A DNA stretch of 64,000 nucleotides from Alligator mississippiensis (GCF_030867095.1 NC_081835.1:15012501-15076500); one strand, 5' to 3'; positions 24,157 to 39,100 are shown, counted from the first letter of the stretch. Notes: generated by a model from the sequence alone, not told the origin. Numbers and translations: made by a program.

Positions 24157-27100
24157 CTGAAAGTCCAAAACAGCAACAACTTTAATGGGGGGACCTAGAA
24201 AAGGAAGCACATACATGCATGCTGGAAATATGAGTGGTGGGCATTGAGAGCTGTGTTTTCTAACAAGAGAGGAAATGGGCAAGAGGGCTTTTCAAAAGTT
24301 GGTGGCATAGACTCATCCAGTCAGAGATCAGCATGAGGCCAACATCAAGCATTTAAAATAAACCCAACATCTTATACCAGTGACAAATATGGTATCTAGA
24401 AGCTTATCTGAAATGCTTAGGAACAAGCTGGAATGTGTGTGTGTGTTCACAAAGGGCGATTATCTCCCTTGATAAAGTTCAGCAAAAACTCCATTAAAGC
24501 ATGACAGAAATGCACATCACAATGTATGATGAACGTATCTGAAACCTAAAATAATTTAGCCTGGCTACATACACAACATGCCCCACCAAATTAATAACCA
24601 AAGTCAAGTCTTATTGATAGCTATGCTGAGTATGTGTCTTCATGAATTCAATTCTAATCCCTTCATCTGAGGTGAAGCTAGACTTCATTTTATGCTAACA
24701 GCTGGGGTTGCTTGTTCCTGGCTCGCTTTAAAAATGCCTCATCACTAAAAATCTACAGTAGTGCCTGATACAAGCATCCCATGCACTGGAAAAACCAGTT
24801 TGGTTACCTGTGGAAAGCTTGTATAGGAGTAGGAAGGATAAACTGCATCCTGCTGTTCCATGCACACTAGCAAAACTTCATTCCGATTACAGACTATTGA
24901 TTACAGGTCGCAGCATGGCAAACCGGGAAGTGCCCAACACAGACAGTCGTCAGTGCTGAGAATTAGAAAGCCTATCCTTTCCACTTGGTAACTGAGCAAG
25001 TTTGATGTAGAAATCATTGAAAGTCCATAAACATGCTCCCTTCACCTCCCCCCTACATTTTACAATCATTTTCTCCAGACTAGACTCGCAATGGAAGTCC
25101 CAAAACTAAAACAGCCCTGAAACCTTTCAAACTTCAAGGCTGAAAGCCAGCAGGCTGTTACACTAAAGAAGGTTCAGAGTTTTAACTTCAAGATCCCTGG
25201 AGATGCATGGGGGGGCACATTTACACATGCATTAATGCACTTTAGTTAATTTACATTAAATCTAGTACTGCATTTTCTTAGTGTGGAGTACTAAGAAAAT
25301 GTGCATTAGCTTGTCTTAATGTACATTAACTAAAGACATAAGAAAAACTAGAACTCTTGGTTCCAAAATGATGCCTTTTATTAAACCAACTGGAAAATGG
25401 CAAGAAAATTGATCCCTTTGAAACTATGATCCCGAAAGCTTGCAGAAAAGGACAATTTTCTTGCCATTTTCCAGTTGGTCGAATAAAAGGTATTTGGAAC
25501 CAAGAGTTCTAGTTTTTTGTGTGTCTTTTTGTCTCAGACCAACACAGCTACCAAGTATACCCATTAACTAAAGAGCACTCTTCAGCTGCCTTAATGTTCA
25601 TTAAAATAGGCTAATGCATATTAAAAGTGCACATGTAGACACACCCACGAGATGCATAATTTGTTTTTTCAACACTCCTTGCTATGACAAAAGCCCATTC
25701 CAGAATACATATTTTAAATAATATATGCAAGCAAAACAGCCCATTGTTAGTAAGATCTGACCAGGGTGAAGCACTATACATTTCAGAAAGCTGCTATGTT
25801 CTTGTTGTTACAGAAAACATAAAATTATTGCAGATATTAAGACCTGATTATCATAACAAGGGCAGTGGGGCTTGCTAAACTCCCCAGCTCCTGGAAAACA
25901 CCAGCTGCACACAAAAGCACTGCACTAGCTCTCCCTCCTCCACTAACTGTGGGCCAGCAATCTCATAGTCTTACCTTAGTAGAGCAGGTTGCTCGCAGTG
26001 GCTCAATCAGCCGCTCCAGCCTTTGCAGAACTGCATTAGGACAAAGGGTGGAGAGTCGAGCCAGCATAATGAAAGTCAGCATCTGGAGGAAGAGGTTGGG
26101 AGAAAGAAAAAAAAAAAAAAGATTTCTCAGGTCCTGCTTTCCCAAGCTTAACACACAGAACCCTCTCTGCTGCACACATCCTGCAGCTACATACTGTTTG
26201 TGGACTTGGTCAGAAATTACAGCTCCACCTCCTGCTGTTCTTACATGGACGGGTTGCTTTGTGCTTATAAAACACAGCTAAAAGGAAAAGCTAAGGTTCT
26301 AGAAGACAAATTACGTGATGAATTGCATTGTGTCAATGAATGCACAATGCAGATCTAGAAAACAGAATCCTGCCAGGCCTAAGGACCCTCCTGCAAACAT
26401 TTTAAAAACATTTGACAGGAGTTGTTCGACTAAAGGCATGGGCATGCAAGCAAGTTACTATGAGGCGAAGGAGTGCGTAGCTTTGCCCTGAATCAGTTGC
26501 TGTTACCATAAAAGTCAGACCCCCTGCACAAGTTAATTCTGAGTGTGTGTGTACACGTATATGTGCGTGCACACATGTATATGGGCACAAGTGCATGTGC
26601 ACCTAAGCTAGTAAAGGTAGTGATACAGGGAAACCACAAACATGAGATGCCATTTATAGGAGATGACGTATCTTCAGGATTCTTCCTTCTTAGAGCTGCT
26701 CTATACAGAGCTTCTGTATTACAAAAACATCTGTTTAGAAGCCAGCATATTTCTACTGCCTTAGAAGCCATAACGAGCAGCAAAATCATGTACAATATTG
26801 ATAGTTCAAACACCGTCACTGGGCACCTCAGTTAGCACCTACCAAAATGAACAAAGGAGCCCACTCCTTCTAGCATTATTGTTTTGGGTTTTTGCAAGCC
26901 TCTGCACACACCACTGAATCAATTAGCCTAAGGTCACGTTTTCAAGGCCACATCAGCAACAAACTAGAAAGTTTAATCTATTGAATTAAAAAAAAAAAAA
27001 AAAGCAAAAAAAAGCCAAGACCCCCCAAAGAACAAAAAGGCAGCACAAAAAGAGAAGCTACATGCCTTGCCCAACCTATTTGCCTAAATCCTACTAAGTG

Positions 27101-30100
27101 CAGTAAATAACATCAAAACTTTTTATTTCCAATACACTTGATCAGCTACCCTAATGTCATAGTGATCCTTCAGTCCATCCTCCACGTGGTTTAAGTACTC
27201 ATAGATATCCAGTCGGTCAAGGCAGCTTTCCAATAGTGTGTACATACATTCAAAAGCAGCTTTCCTAACATCCAGGCCGTCATCCACAGTGTGTTTGAAT
27301 GGCCCCATTTCTACCTTAAGAGAAAAAAAAAATTACTGATGATTAGGCCAGTAATGAAAGTCTCACTTCAGGAGCGCTAGCCTACAAATCTAATGCCTTA
27401 AAGACAGTTCTCTCTCCATCCAACCCTGAGAATTCCACCCAACTCTTTACTCGTAAGAGCATCACAGCACATTCATCTCCAGGATGACTGGGACCTTGAC
27501 ATACAGAACTCAAAAGACAGCATAGTAACATACCTCCCGTATAAGTTCCCTTCTGATTTTAGTTTCATTGTATAAGTGGGGTAGGACAGTGTTCAGCAGG
27601 TCTCTGATTAACGAAGGCTTGTTGTGAGCAGCAGAATTAAACATGGCTAAAGCAACACGCCGGACATTCAAGTCAGAATCCTGAAGTGTCTTTAAGAAGT
27701 CTCCTGCAGGATAAAGGCACATAGTCAGATAGATGGCACCAAAGGCAGTATTCTAGCCGTCTTCCAAGATCTACTGACTTCTGGTCTTGAAAGCAACATC
27801 ATGTATTTCAAGAAGTATGGATGTGAAAAATATTTTGTATATAATAATTTTAAAACAACTAAGTCAAAACCTGTGTATAGTGATGCATTTAGGTGATTTG
27901 CAGTGTACTATTTAAACAATCTGAAACAGGCTGTATCTGGGTATAGAAATACCAATGTGATGCTAGCCACCAGTGACTTCTCATTTTGACAAAGTCAAAA
28001 TTAGGTAAAGGAAATATTTTCTTGCTGCTCATCTGTCTGATTCTCTGGAACAGAAGGGCATACTCCATCAGGCATATGGGTGTTTGAACTGAAAACATAT
28101 TTTACAAGGTGTGCATCTGTGAAGCCCAGGTCCTAGAAGAGCTCCAAACAAAGAGCAGAAGAGTTCATTCTTCTCTGAATGTAACGTTTCTATTGCGTGA
28201 AAGAGGAAGTCAAAAACGTTTCACATGGGGCTTGCATTGTAATGCCAGTGCAGAATTCTTGCTACAAAGAAACACAGATGAACAACCCTATTTCGGATCA
28301 AACAGATACAAAAATCTTACTTATGAAACAAACGACATCAGCTACAGAGTCGCTGACAACATGCCAACATTCACAGCTAACCAGGATTTCTACTGGAACC
28401 GAAGCTCACCTATGCAACCTTTTAGAAGTCTGTCTATAGGTTGAGGCTGATCTGAAATTGTGAATTTGATTGCAGTTACGACAGTGCTTCGTGCATGCGG
28501 GGAACCTGCAGAGATGGAAAAGGGGTAAGAGACCAGACAGAAGTGTACACAGTACAGTGCAAGAACACATACAATATGCTCTTTACACATTTGTACTAGA
28601 CAATGAACTATTCAGCAGAAACAGGAGAAAGATTCTCTTTGTATAAGAGATGAAGGAACAGAGGATTTCCATAATGGATCGGATCACATCACATGGCTGG
28701 ATTCTGTCTCCAGTATCTTCTCATGCAGTACTGTGTCCCTGCTAACATTCTCCTTAATACTATGCACCATGCAACTTCGTGCTCCTTTGCTCCCTCCACA
28801 GCGTATACCTCTTTCAATTAACCTCCCAATACTGATCTTTCCACCCAGCCTGGCTTGGTTCCCTCAGAAACTGTAGTATACTGTAGCAAACTGTAGTATA
28901 TGAAAACAGCGACAGAAATTAATTCACTAGGTGATTAAGCAACAAACAGAGTATGCCCTGGCTTTTTACCATGTCAAGCCTTGACTTTTCCATTACCTGA
29001 TGACAGCTGTTTTTTCAGCCTGGGCAGCAGCTGAGACGGATTCACCAAAGTCAATTTCCCCAAGCACTCCGAGACCACGTTGCGTGTTCCTTCCTCCGCA
29101 CACTCGCAGTGTTTGAAAAGCAGAGCCCAAATATCCTCCACATAAGGTTTGAGGCCATCCGCTGGGGAAGAACTGATGACTTCCTTCAGAGAATGCAGTA
29201 GCAAGTATTGTCTCCTGGGCTGGCTTCCAATCTCCTTCAACATGAAGGGAAGATATTCTTTAAGGTTTCCAACGCTGATGTTCCCAAGGGCATAAGAAGC
29301 TGCCGATTTCACCTCTTCGCTGGGAGAAGCAAAAGCTTCCAGAATGACCATTTTGAGCTCCTTCTGAGCACTGAGGTTCATGGTGCGCCCCATCTCTGCC
29401 AGGGACAGGAAGGCCAGCATTTTAACAGCTGAGCTGGACTTGGGATTCTTCACATCCTGAATAAACTGGTTCACTACCCCAGCGGCTTCTTTTGGGCAGG
29501 CTGTTGAAAGGGCAGCCACACACTTTGCTACAGAGTAATAAGCCTGTTTATGTAAAGTTACAGGTGCCCCAGCAGAACTCAGTGAGTATATAGGACCAGT
29601 CAGCTGCTTCATCAGTTCTGTATAGCCCATGTTGGCTGTCTTCGTTATAACCAGAGCTTGGAAGAAGTCTATTATGGCATTCAACGCACCACCTTGTAGC
29701 AAAGGGGAGTGGACGAGCTGGAAAATTTCAGAAAGAACCGAGCCACTTATCTTGGATAAGGATGATGGATAAACCTTAGCTAATGTGGTAAGAAACACAA
29801 TAGCAACTTGGGAAACATGCATATCATTTTCATTAATTAAAGCAGGAAGCTCTGTGAGAACAGACTCTATCATGGCTGGCTTGAGGCTGTCACTGTAGTT
29901 CTTAATCAAGATGTCCAGAGCGGTCAGTGTACTCAGTTTCAAGGCACGTTGATTCTTTCGCAAGAAGGAAGCTAAAATGGGGAATCCTTCCCCTAAAATG
30001 GGTCTTAAGTCTATTTTAAGTGGAGAACTAGCAATTAAGGTTACCGCTTTGACTGTTGTCAGTCTGGTTATTTCGTTTTTAAGCCTCTCTAGAAATATCT

Positions 30101-33100
30101 TCAAGGTTGACTGGAGATCATTACTGAGATGGTCGCCAAGATTGCAAATAATCTGCCCCATGCAAGAAATAGCACGTTCTTTCACCTCTTGATCAATATC
30201 TGCAGCTTTCAGTCTCTTTAGAGTCCCAGAGAAAAGGTCTTTCACATATGGCTTAACATCAAATGTACCAGGCTTGTCCAAAGGCCGGATGACTTTCACA
30301 AGCTGCTGAGTAACCAACAAAGCTTCTGAAGTGATCTTATAAAAGGGGTCTCCAATACAAGTCACAACTGGAGGAACCAATGTCTTAATATGAAGATGAA
30401 ATACTTCTGGCTGGTGGTTGCAAAGAAGAACGTGAAGGAAAGACAGTGTATCAATCCTCATGTTGGAGGAACTAGACTTATCAGCCAAAGAGAAGACAAT
30501 ACCTGTGCAGAGAAGACACTGCATTTACCATTTTAGCAGTTCAAAACAGTTTTAGCAAAAGATAAAAAAACAATTCTAACAATTCCATCAGGCACTGGTC
30601 AGACCGCAGTTGGAGTACTGCGTCCAGTTTTGGGTGCCACACTTCAAGAGGGATGTGGATAACCTGGAGAGGATCCAGAGAAGGGCCATTCATATGGTTA
30701 AGGACTTGCAGGCCAAGCCCTATGAGGGGAGACTAGGGCACCTGGACCTCTTCAGCCTCCGCAAGAGAAGGTTGAGAGGTGACCTTGTGGCTGCCTATAA
30801 GTTCATCACAGGGGCACAGAAGGGAATTGATGAGGCTCTACTCACCAAGACGCCCCTGGGGGTTACAAGAAATAATGGCCATAAGCTAGCAGACAGCAGA
30901 TTTAGATTGGACATTAGGAAGAACTTCTTCAGTTAAAGTGGCCAAAATCCGGAATGGGCTCCCAAGGGAGGTGGTGCTCTCCCCTACCCTGGGGGTCTTC
31001 AAAAGGAGGTTAGATAGGCATCTGGCTGGGGTCATCTGAACCCAGCACTCTTTCCTGCCTATGCAGGGGGTCAGACTCGATGATCTATTGAGGTCCCTTC
31101 TGACCCTAACATCTATGAATAACTGGATACAATCAAAGTAGTTTCCATAGTTCACCTCACTGATCACCAGAAGTTGTAATCTGGTTGCAAAGATGCCTGT
31201 TCAGGCCGCTCAGTTATCCAGCATCCTCCATTCCCTGTGGGTGCTGGATAACAAAGCTTTTACTGTACTTGAGAGTAAACACTCCCAGGCAGGCATCTGC
31301 AGAGAAGTGGAGCCCCCTCCCCCACTCATGATGACTAAGCAGGGGCTGGGAGATGAGGATCTCCCAGTCCCCACTCCCTGACTGCGGTCTCAGAACAGGG
31401 GGCTTGGAGCTCCCTGCTGCTGGGGCAGGGGGACATAGTTCCACTCAGGCTTTGCCACTGGAGCCCACCCCGGCAGCAGGCAACTCCCAGGGGCAGAGAG
31501 CAATCTCCTGCCCCCTGGAGAGAGCAAGCCAGAAGCAGATTCTTTCCCCTGTCAGGCATTTACACGAGTACTACTGTGCAGTAAGTAATCACAAGTAAAA
31601 TTTGCTACTTGCATTTGCAGGTAGCAAAATTTACTTGCTATTAGTGAAGTTTACTGCACACCATGTGCGCGTGTAGACTGTGCAGTAAAGTATCTTGTGT
31701 AGACACACCCACTGACAGGGAAGTGGGCTGGAAAATATAAAGGGTCTTTGCCACCTCTGATTTGTATAATTTTTACGTTTTTCAAAAGAGGGCGCATCTG
31801 AAAGCTATTTGCAAGGATTCTACTTTCCATCCCAAAGCAATTAAAAATGGCTGCTGCTTTTGTATTTTCTCTGCAGCCTCTTGTAAACATATGGGAGTCA
31901 GCATCCCAGGATGATCAAAGCTATGGGGAATTGACTAGGGAGTTCCCCAAACATTTACAGTGAGATCAAGCCTGAGGGCAAGGCAGGAGCTTACAGCTGG
32001 GCATTTCAAACCTTACTTGGATGAGCACCTCCCACTGCTCTACAGCAGCGGTGTCACAGATACAGCCCAAAGAGCCATAGGATCTGACCTGCAGTGCCAC
32101 CTCTGGGCCTTGTGTGCCATAAGCAACACCTGAGGCTGGTCCAGGGTGTGTGCTGCATATGGTGCCTGCAACAAACCAACCCTGTGCACAGGATCCAGCG
32201 CATGGGGCCAATCTGTGGGCCTGATCCCAGCTTACAGACCAGCTCCATGCCCCTCATCCAGCCCAATGGGCTGAGCAAGTTAAATACCTTTGATCTCCAG
32301 GGAGAAAAAGTCAAGTAAGGAAGATACAGGTCTGCAGGTAAAACCCTCTCCATTTAAAAAACAACCCCCCCCCACCAAACAAACAAAAAAACCACACACC
32401 AAAATTTGGAAAAGGATTGAAAATGTTATATCACCGATCTCTATACTGACCCCAAATCACTAGCAAAACTCCAGCTGACTTCAACAGGAGCAAGAGTGGA
32501 CTTTGTTTCTTTAGCACATATAAATATCCAGAAATAAGTTTAAAAAAAAAAAGCAGGCGATGCTTATACATCTCCTAGAAATGATACAGAATGGGAACAG
32601 GGTTGTCCTTAACATGAGATGTCCCCATGGCACCGCCCCAGCCCAGGAGCCAGCCTTACCAGGCACCAACGCAGGGATGTGATCCGCCAGGCAGCCGGGG
32701 AGAACACTGGCCAGTTCTGTCAGAAGGCTGAAGCACCCTTGCCTCGATTTAATGCTTTTCTCTTTGAGCTGCTTGTGCAAGGCCTTGATGATGTTAGGGA
32801 CCTGCAGGGAGAGGAGGGAAGTCAGGAACTACATCCTTGGGCCCCTTGGGACTCGGAGCGGGGGGGGCAGCAAAGGCACCAGTCGCAGGGCTCAAGTGCC
32901 TATATACTAATGCTAGGAGCATGGGGAACAAGCAGGATGAAATAGCGCTCCTGCTTGCACTAAACACCTATGACTTAGTAGGGCTAGCAGAAACCTGGTG
33001 GGATTCATCCCACGACTGGGCGGTACATATTGAGGGCTATAGATTGTACAGAAAGGACAGGTCGGGGAAGAAAGGGGGGGGGGAGGTTGCACTTTATGTC

Positions 33101-36100
33101 AGTGAGCAATATACATCAACCCTCATCAAGACAGAATCCAAGGTTGAGGAAGTAGAAGGATTGTGGGTTAGGCTACATGGGGGGCAAGGAGAAAGGGATT
33201 TGGTGGTAGGGGTCTGCTACAGACCCCCACACCAAGGGGAAGAAATAGATTTGGGGCTCCGAGGCAACTCTCAGAGACCGTAAAAGTTAAAGAGGCGGTA
33301 GTCATGGGGGACCTAAACTACCCAGACATCTGCTGGGAGACGCAGACAGCAAGGTCCCATCGCTCACGCAGGTTTCTAACCTGTGTACAGGACCTCCACC
33401 TGACACAGGAGGTGCATGGTCCCACTAGGGGGAATGCCATACTGGATCTGGTATTGGCAACAGGGGATGACATGATAGGGGACCTCCAGATCAGTAGCCA
33501 TTTGGGAGTCAGTGATCACCTAATAATAGAATTCAACATAAGACGTCGAGTGGGTAAGGTAACTAGTAGGGTGAAAGTGCTAGACTTTAGGAAAGCTGAT
33601 CTCAATGCACTCAGGCGATTAGTCAAGGACGCACTGCAGAGTAGGAGTTTAAGGGATGGGAGCCCAAGAAGGGTGGCTGTGCCTTAAGAAAACGATCCTT
33701 CGGGCACAAAGCAAGACGATCCCCGAGCGAGGCAAAAGAGGGAAAGGGGCCAGGAGGCTTCCCTGGCTGACCAGAGAAATCCAGGGCAACCTAAGGGCCA
33801 AAAGGGGAGCACATAAAAAGTGGAAACAAGGTGAGATCACTAAAGATGAATATACCTCTTCTGCTCGTGCTTGTAGGGAGGCAGTTAGACGGGCCAAAGC
33901 TACCATGGAGCTGAGGATGGCAACCCAAGTAAAAGACAACAAGAAATTGTTTTTTAGATATATTGGGAGTAAAAGGAAGGCCCAGGGAGGAATAGGACCC
34001 CTGCTAAATGGGCAGAAACAATTGGTGACAGACAGGGGGGACAAGGCTGAACTCCTCAACGAGTTCTTTGCCTCAGTGTTCCTAAGTGAGGGGCACGACA
34101 AGTCTCTCACTGGGGTTGTAGAGAGGCAGCAGCAAGGTGCCAGACTTCCATACGTAGATCCTGAGATGGTGCAGAGTCACTTGAAAGAACTGGATGCCTT
34201 TAAGTCGGCAGGCCCAGACGAGCTCCATCCGAGGGTGCTGAAGGCACTGGCCGACATCATTGCAGAGCCACTGGCGGGAATATTCGAACGCTCGTGGTGC
34301 ACGGGCCAAGTCCCGGAGGACTGGAAAAGGGCTAACGTGGTCCCCATTTTCAAGAAGGGGAGGAAGGAGGACCCGGGCAACTATAGGCCAGTCAGTCTCA
34401 CCTCCATCCTTGGCAAAAGTTTTTGAAAAAATTATCAAGGCTTACATTTGTGAGAGCCCAGCAGGACAAATTATGCTGAGGGGAAGCCAGCATGGGTTTG
34501 TGGCGGGCAGATCGCGCCTGACCAATCTAATCTCTTTCTATGACCAGGTTACGAAACGCCTGGACACAGAAGGAGGGGTAGATGTCGTATACTCAGACTT
34601 CAGAAAGGCCTTCGATACGGTATCCCACCCCATACTGGTGAACAAGCTAAGAGGCTGTGACGTGGATGACTGCACAGTCCAGTGGGTGGCGAATTGGCTA
34701 GAGGGTTGCACCCAGAGAGTCGTGGTGGATGGGTCGGTCTCGACCTGGAAGGGTGTGGGCAGTGGGGTCCCGCAGGGCTCGGTCCTTGGACCGATACTCT
34801 TTAATGTCTTCATCAGTGACTTGGACGAGGGAGTCAAATGTACTCTGTCCAAGTTTGCAGATGACACAAAGCTATGGGGAGAAGTGGACACGCCGGAGGG
34901 CAGGGAACAGCTGCAGGCAGACCTGGATAGGTTGGACAAGTGGGCAGAAAACAACAGGATGCAGTTCAACAAGGAGAAATGCAAAGTGCTTGCACCTAGG
35001 GAGGAAAAATGTCCAGCACACCTACAGCCTAGGGAATGACCTGCTGGGTGGCACAGAGGTGGAAAGGGATCTTGGAGTCCTAGTGGACTCCAAGATGAAC
35101 ATGAGCCGGCAGCGTGACGAAGCCATCAGAAAAGCCAATGGCACTTTATCGTGTATCAGCAGATGCATGACGAATAGGTCCAAGGAGGTGATACTTCCCC
35201 TCTATCGGGCGCTGATCAGACCGCAGTTGGAGTACTGCGTGCAATTCTGGGCGCCACACTTCAAGAAGGATGCGGATAACTTGGAGAGGGTCCAGAGAAG
35301 GGCCACTCGTATGGTTAAGGGCCTGCAGACCAAGCCCTACGAGGAGAGACTAGAGAAACTGGACCTTGTCAGCCTCCGCAAGAGAAGGTTGAGAGGCGAC
35401 CTTGTGGCTGCCTATAAGTTCATCACGGGAGCACAGAAGGGAATTGGTGAGTATTTATTCACCAAGGCGCCCCCGGGGGTTACAAGAAATAATGGCCACA
35501 AGCTAGCAGAGAGCAGATTTAGATTGGACATTAGGAAGAACTTCTTCACAGTTAGAATGGCCAAGGTCTGGAACGGGCTCCCAAGGGAGGTGGTGCTCTC
35601 CCCTACCCTGGGGGTCTTCAAGAGGAGGTTAGATGAGTATCTAGCTGGGGTCATCTAGACCCAGCACTCTTTCCTGCCTATGCAGGGGGTCGGACTCGAT
35701 GATCTATTGAGGTCCCTTCCGACCCTAACATCTATGAATCTATGAATCCTCCTCAGTACAGAGCTCTGTAGCAAAGCACTTCACTGCTTTCCACTGAAAG
35801 CACTGATTCAGTGAGAGAGCAGACGGATCCAACAGGAACAGGTCCAACTGTTTATGAGAGAGACACTAGAGAAGGGAACAGAGATACTATGAGATGACTG
35901 GGACTGTACACTAGGCATTTAAAAAAAGGAATCAGAAGGACTAAAAACATTTTTAAAAAGCCTTCCTTTACAGCCCTACAACCCCTCCCTGTTGGAAAAG
36001 GGCGAGATGGTAAATTAGCATAAAATTATTTTCTAAAAAGTGGGAAGAAGTCAAACCAACTAGTCGAGCTCACCTGCTTGACAGTACAAGAATTAACAAA

Positions 36101-39100
36101 ACAATTGACAATGAAAGTAGATGACAGGCTTAGAATTTCTTTCAGATTTCATATTGAAGGCCCTGATCTTGGAATCATATCTGAACAAGCAAACCTCTGT
36201 AAAGCTCCAAGAAAGCCTCACACACAGGAGATCCAGACACAGGACTGTTCTTTGTACAGCTAATAACTGATGGAACATTTTTTTTACTTAAATATTAAGT
36301 CTTATTTATGTAACAGTTAGCACTAGGCAGGAGAAAACTAAGATCTGGAACGATTGCAAATCCTTCTGCTTCAGGGCATAAGACAACCACTAACCGAGTG
36401 GGACCGGGAAGGGGCTTTCATTAAAAGCCATTTTCCCAGTGTATGCCATTACCTTATGAAGCAGGTGGTACTGGCTGCTATTGGAAATGGGTTGTTGGGC
36501 TAGATGGAGCCCTGGTCTGCTAATCCAAACAACAATATTCCTTTAACATATTTCAGAATTAAACAAGTAAAAAGTGAATGCTGCCTTGAATGTTTATTTT
36601 ATGTGATTAGCAATGAAGTACATCCCCCCTGTAGCTGAAAAAAAAAAAAAAAAAAAACAGGCCCAGAAAGTTTTTACATAAGCCATTAGTTATTCTTTCG
36701 TGAGCACACTTGCATACACAGTGTTACTGTTCTAGTACACCTATACACTGACACTTCTCCAGCTTCTAACAGTTTAGATCCGATACAATTAAGCAGTAAA
36801 CTATTCAACAAGTCCCAGAACAAAAGATGTCTCCCTGAGGCAGCTCCAAGGCATCCCATGAACAACTGGTGCAGCACCATTTATAGGCTGAAGCAGGGAC
36901 TGCCCACAGGTGGCGGTGGCAGAGGGAGGGGGGTGGGGGTGGCAAGAGGGGCTACCTACATTCTGGTCAACTCAGGACCATTTTCTCACATTGACCCAGG
37001 TGCTAAAACAAAGGATAACACATTGGGAAGAGTTGCCATGTGGATTAATGCACTTTAGGATAACCGCCCACAGAATAATCCGAGAGGTGGGAGGACTGGC
37101 TAATCCCTTTTGTGCAGACAGTTATGTCTTCCCATCTACACAGCAGAAATACCAAATCAGAACAACCCAACATAGTCACATTACAAAAAGCCTTGACAGG
37201 GCAAGAAACCATGTTAACCTTTCTTTATGTAGACACAACTCATCCGTGCAGTGACAATTTTAGAATCTTCTGAACCTGGACTGGACACAAGCCCTAAAAA
37301 CTACACATCTTCCAAAATGTTGCTGTAACCCCAATGGTCAGCCAGAGATGAACACACAGTCCTGCAGTTAGCCATATTCTTCAGTTGCGTTACTGGACAT
37401 TATGGAAAGTGCAATATCTGCTTCTCTTCACTATTCCATTTAATCCAACCTACCGCTTCCTCACTTACCTGGTTCTGAAGCATAGTGAGGGGTATATCTT
37501 CCTTGCCTGCTGAGTCGGATGCATGGAGCCAGCTCTGTATAGGAAGCGTTTGCTTTAGCAAGGAAATATAAGCACAGAAGATGTCGGCTTTGACATTCTC
37601 CTCTCGTTCCTTGAATCTGCCTATCAAAACTGGGGAGAGATTTTTATAGAAATCCTGAAGGAGATCGTGTCTGGTGCTGACAATGGCTTCCAGGCATTTT
37701 GCTGCAGACCTGCGGACTTTCCAGCTGATGTCGTCATCATCACTGTACTCATCATCGCTCTCTGGAAAGGATGAGGAGAGGAAACAAGTCACATCTTACA
37801 AGAAAAAACACAAGGGAATCAATACATCCTGATGTTTCCCATTCTCTTAAGCATTAAAATAAAATACAAGATAAACAGATACCAATAACTAACATGCATC
37901 AGGGAACAGTCGGATCCGAGTTATTCTGAACAATTTCCACCAACAATTATCAGCGTTCAGTGAATTATGATGGCTGCTGCACATCCCTACTGCCCTGTCC
38001 TTAACAGTGTCAAGGCCTGGTGCCATGTACTGGTTGGAGCATGACCCTTAATATACCTACAGCTCAAGGCTGTAAGGGATTTACACTTCGAAGGTAGAAA
38101 TCAGTTCCCAAGTTGAGAGAGAGCAGGAATAAGAGGAAGCAGTACCCATAACTAAGTATCCTTGACTGCTAAAAATGTATCCAGGTCTGGAATGGGCAAC
38201 TCATTTACCCTGAACACTCATTTCCTTCTGAACTCCATCCCATTCATTAAAAAAAAAAAAGAGGAGGGAAAAAAAAAAAATCTTTGACACTTGTGATATC
38301 AAGATATATCTAGTGATAAACCCAGAGGGCCAATGGATATTTTTAAGGATGTCCCTTTCTTTGGATTTTTAGAAGTATGCTTAGTTCCACAAATTTACCC
38401 ATGTCCATTTGATAATTCTTGTTATGAGCGCGTTTAAATCATGTCAAAATTGGAAGGTTTTAGCTTGATATACAATAGCTGTAATAAGTAGACATCACCC
38501 ACCCAAAAACAAAGGCATATCCAAGGATACTCAGCATCCTGCCTGGCTAGTTTGTCAGTTCTAACAAATTCCACCTTATCTATAACAAGCATAAAAATCA
38601 GGAAAGATGCAGTAATGAACTCCAGGTTTGGCCGGGGGAAGGGAAGGGGGGGAAATGTGTGTGCGTGTATGCACACACATGCGCAGGCACCTTGTTCTTC
38701 ATCCTCCCCATTCCCAGTCTCCATCATTTCTTCTTCCTCCTCCTCTTCCTCATTATCATAGTTATAATTTGGGTCATAAGTGATATACTTCAGGCACAAT
38801 CCCATCACACTAGGGATGTGAGGACCCATTTCCTTTGGACACCTAGCAGAACAAACAAACAAGAAAAACCCTTAAAAACTGACAATTACTGCTTTATGTA
38901 AAACCAGCACCATCCATCTTAAAGTCCTTCCAGATTGCTGAAATAAGTTATACAGAGTACAGCATTCCCCTTTGCCATGGAGCACAAAAGCAAGGTTACA
39001 ATATAAGCAGAAAAGTAAGCTTCTAATTCCCATTCTCCACTACCTGAAATTTCTCCTGAAAAACAAATTCCCACCACGCGCACACAAATAAGCCTCCTCT

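Larger units (their letters stand above)
24157..25974 (-). other. CAND2: CAND2 intron 14
   Basis: Apart from the nested mobile elements at 25209-25649, nothing is recognised. Intron 13 (26083-27149) holds a short GT/CA microsatellite at 26543-26600 and an A run at 26987-27003. Introns 10, 11 and 12 hold nothing I recognise. Confidence 0.6.
30503..32659 (-). other. CAND2: CAND2 intron 9: mosaic of mobile elements
   Basis: The intron contains, left to right: a CR1 tail (30587-31120), a Tigger-like end (31190-31260), a small MITE (31557-31711), and a hAT-like start near 32046 ('cagcggtgtcacagatacag') whose other end I cannot find. Confidence 0.6.

Noticed and set aside
32830-35748. CR1 reverse-transcriptase frames as a host gene or new RT system
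   Set aside because: The domain order, 3' tail and near-identical second copy show an ordinary 5'-truncated CR1 with a broken ORF2.
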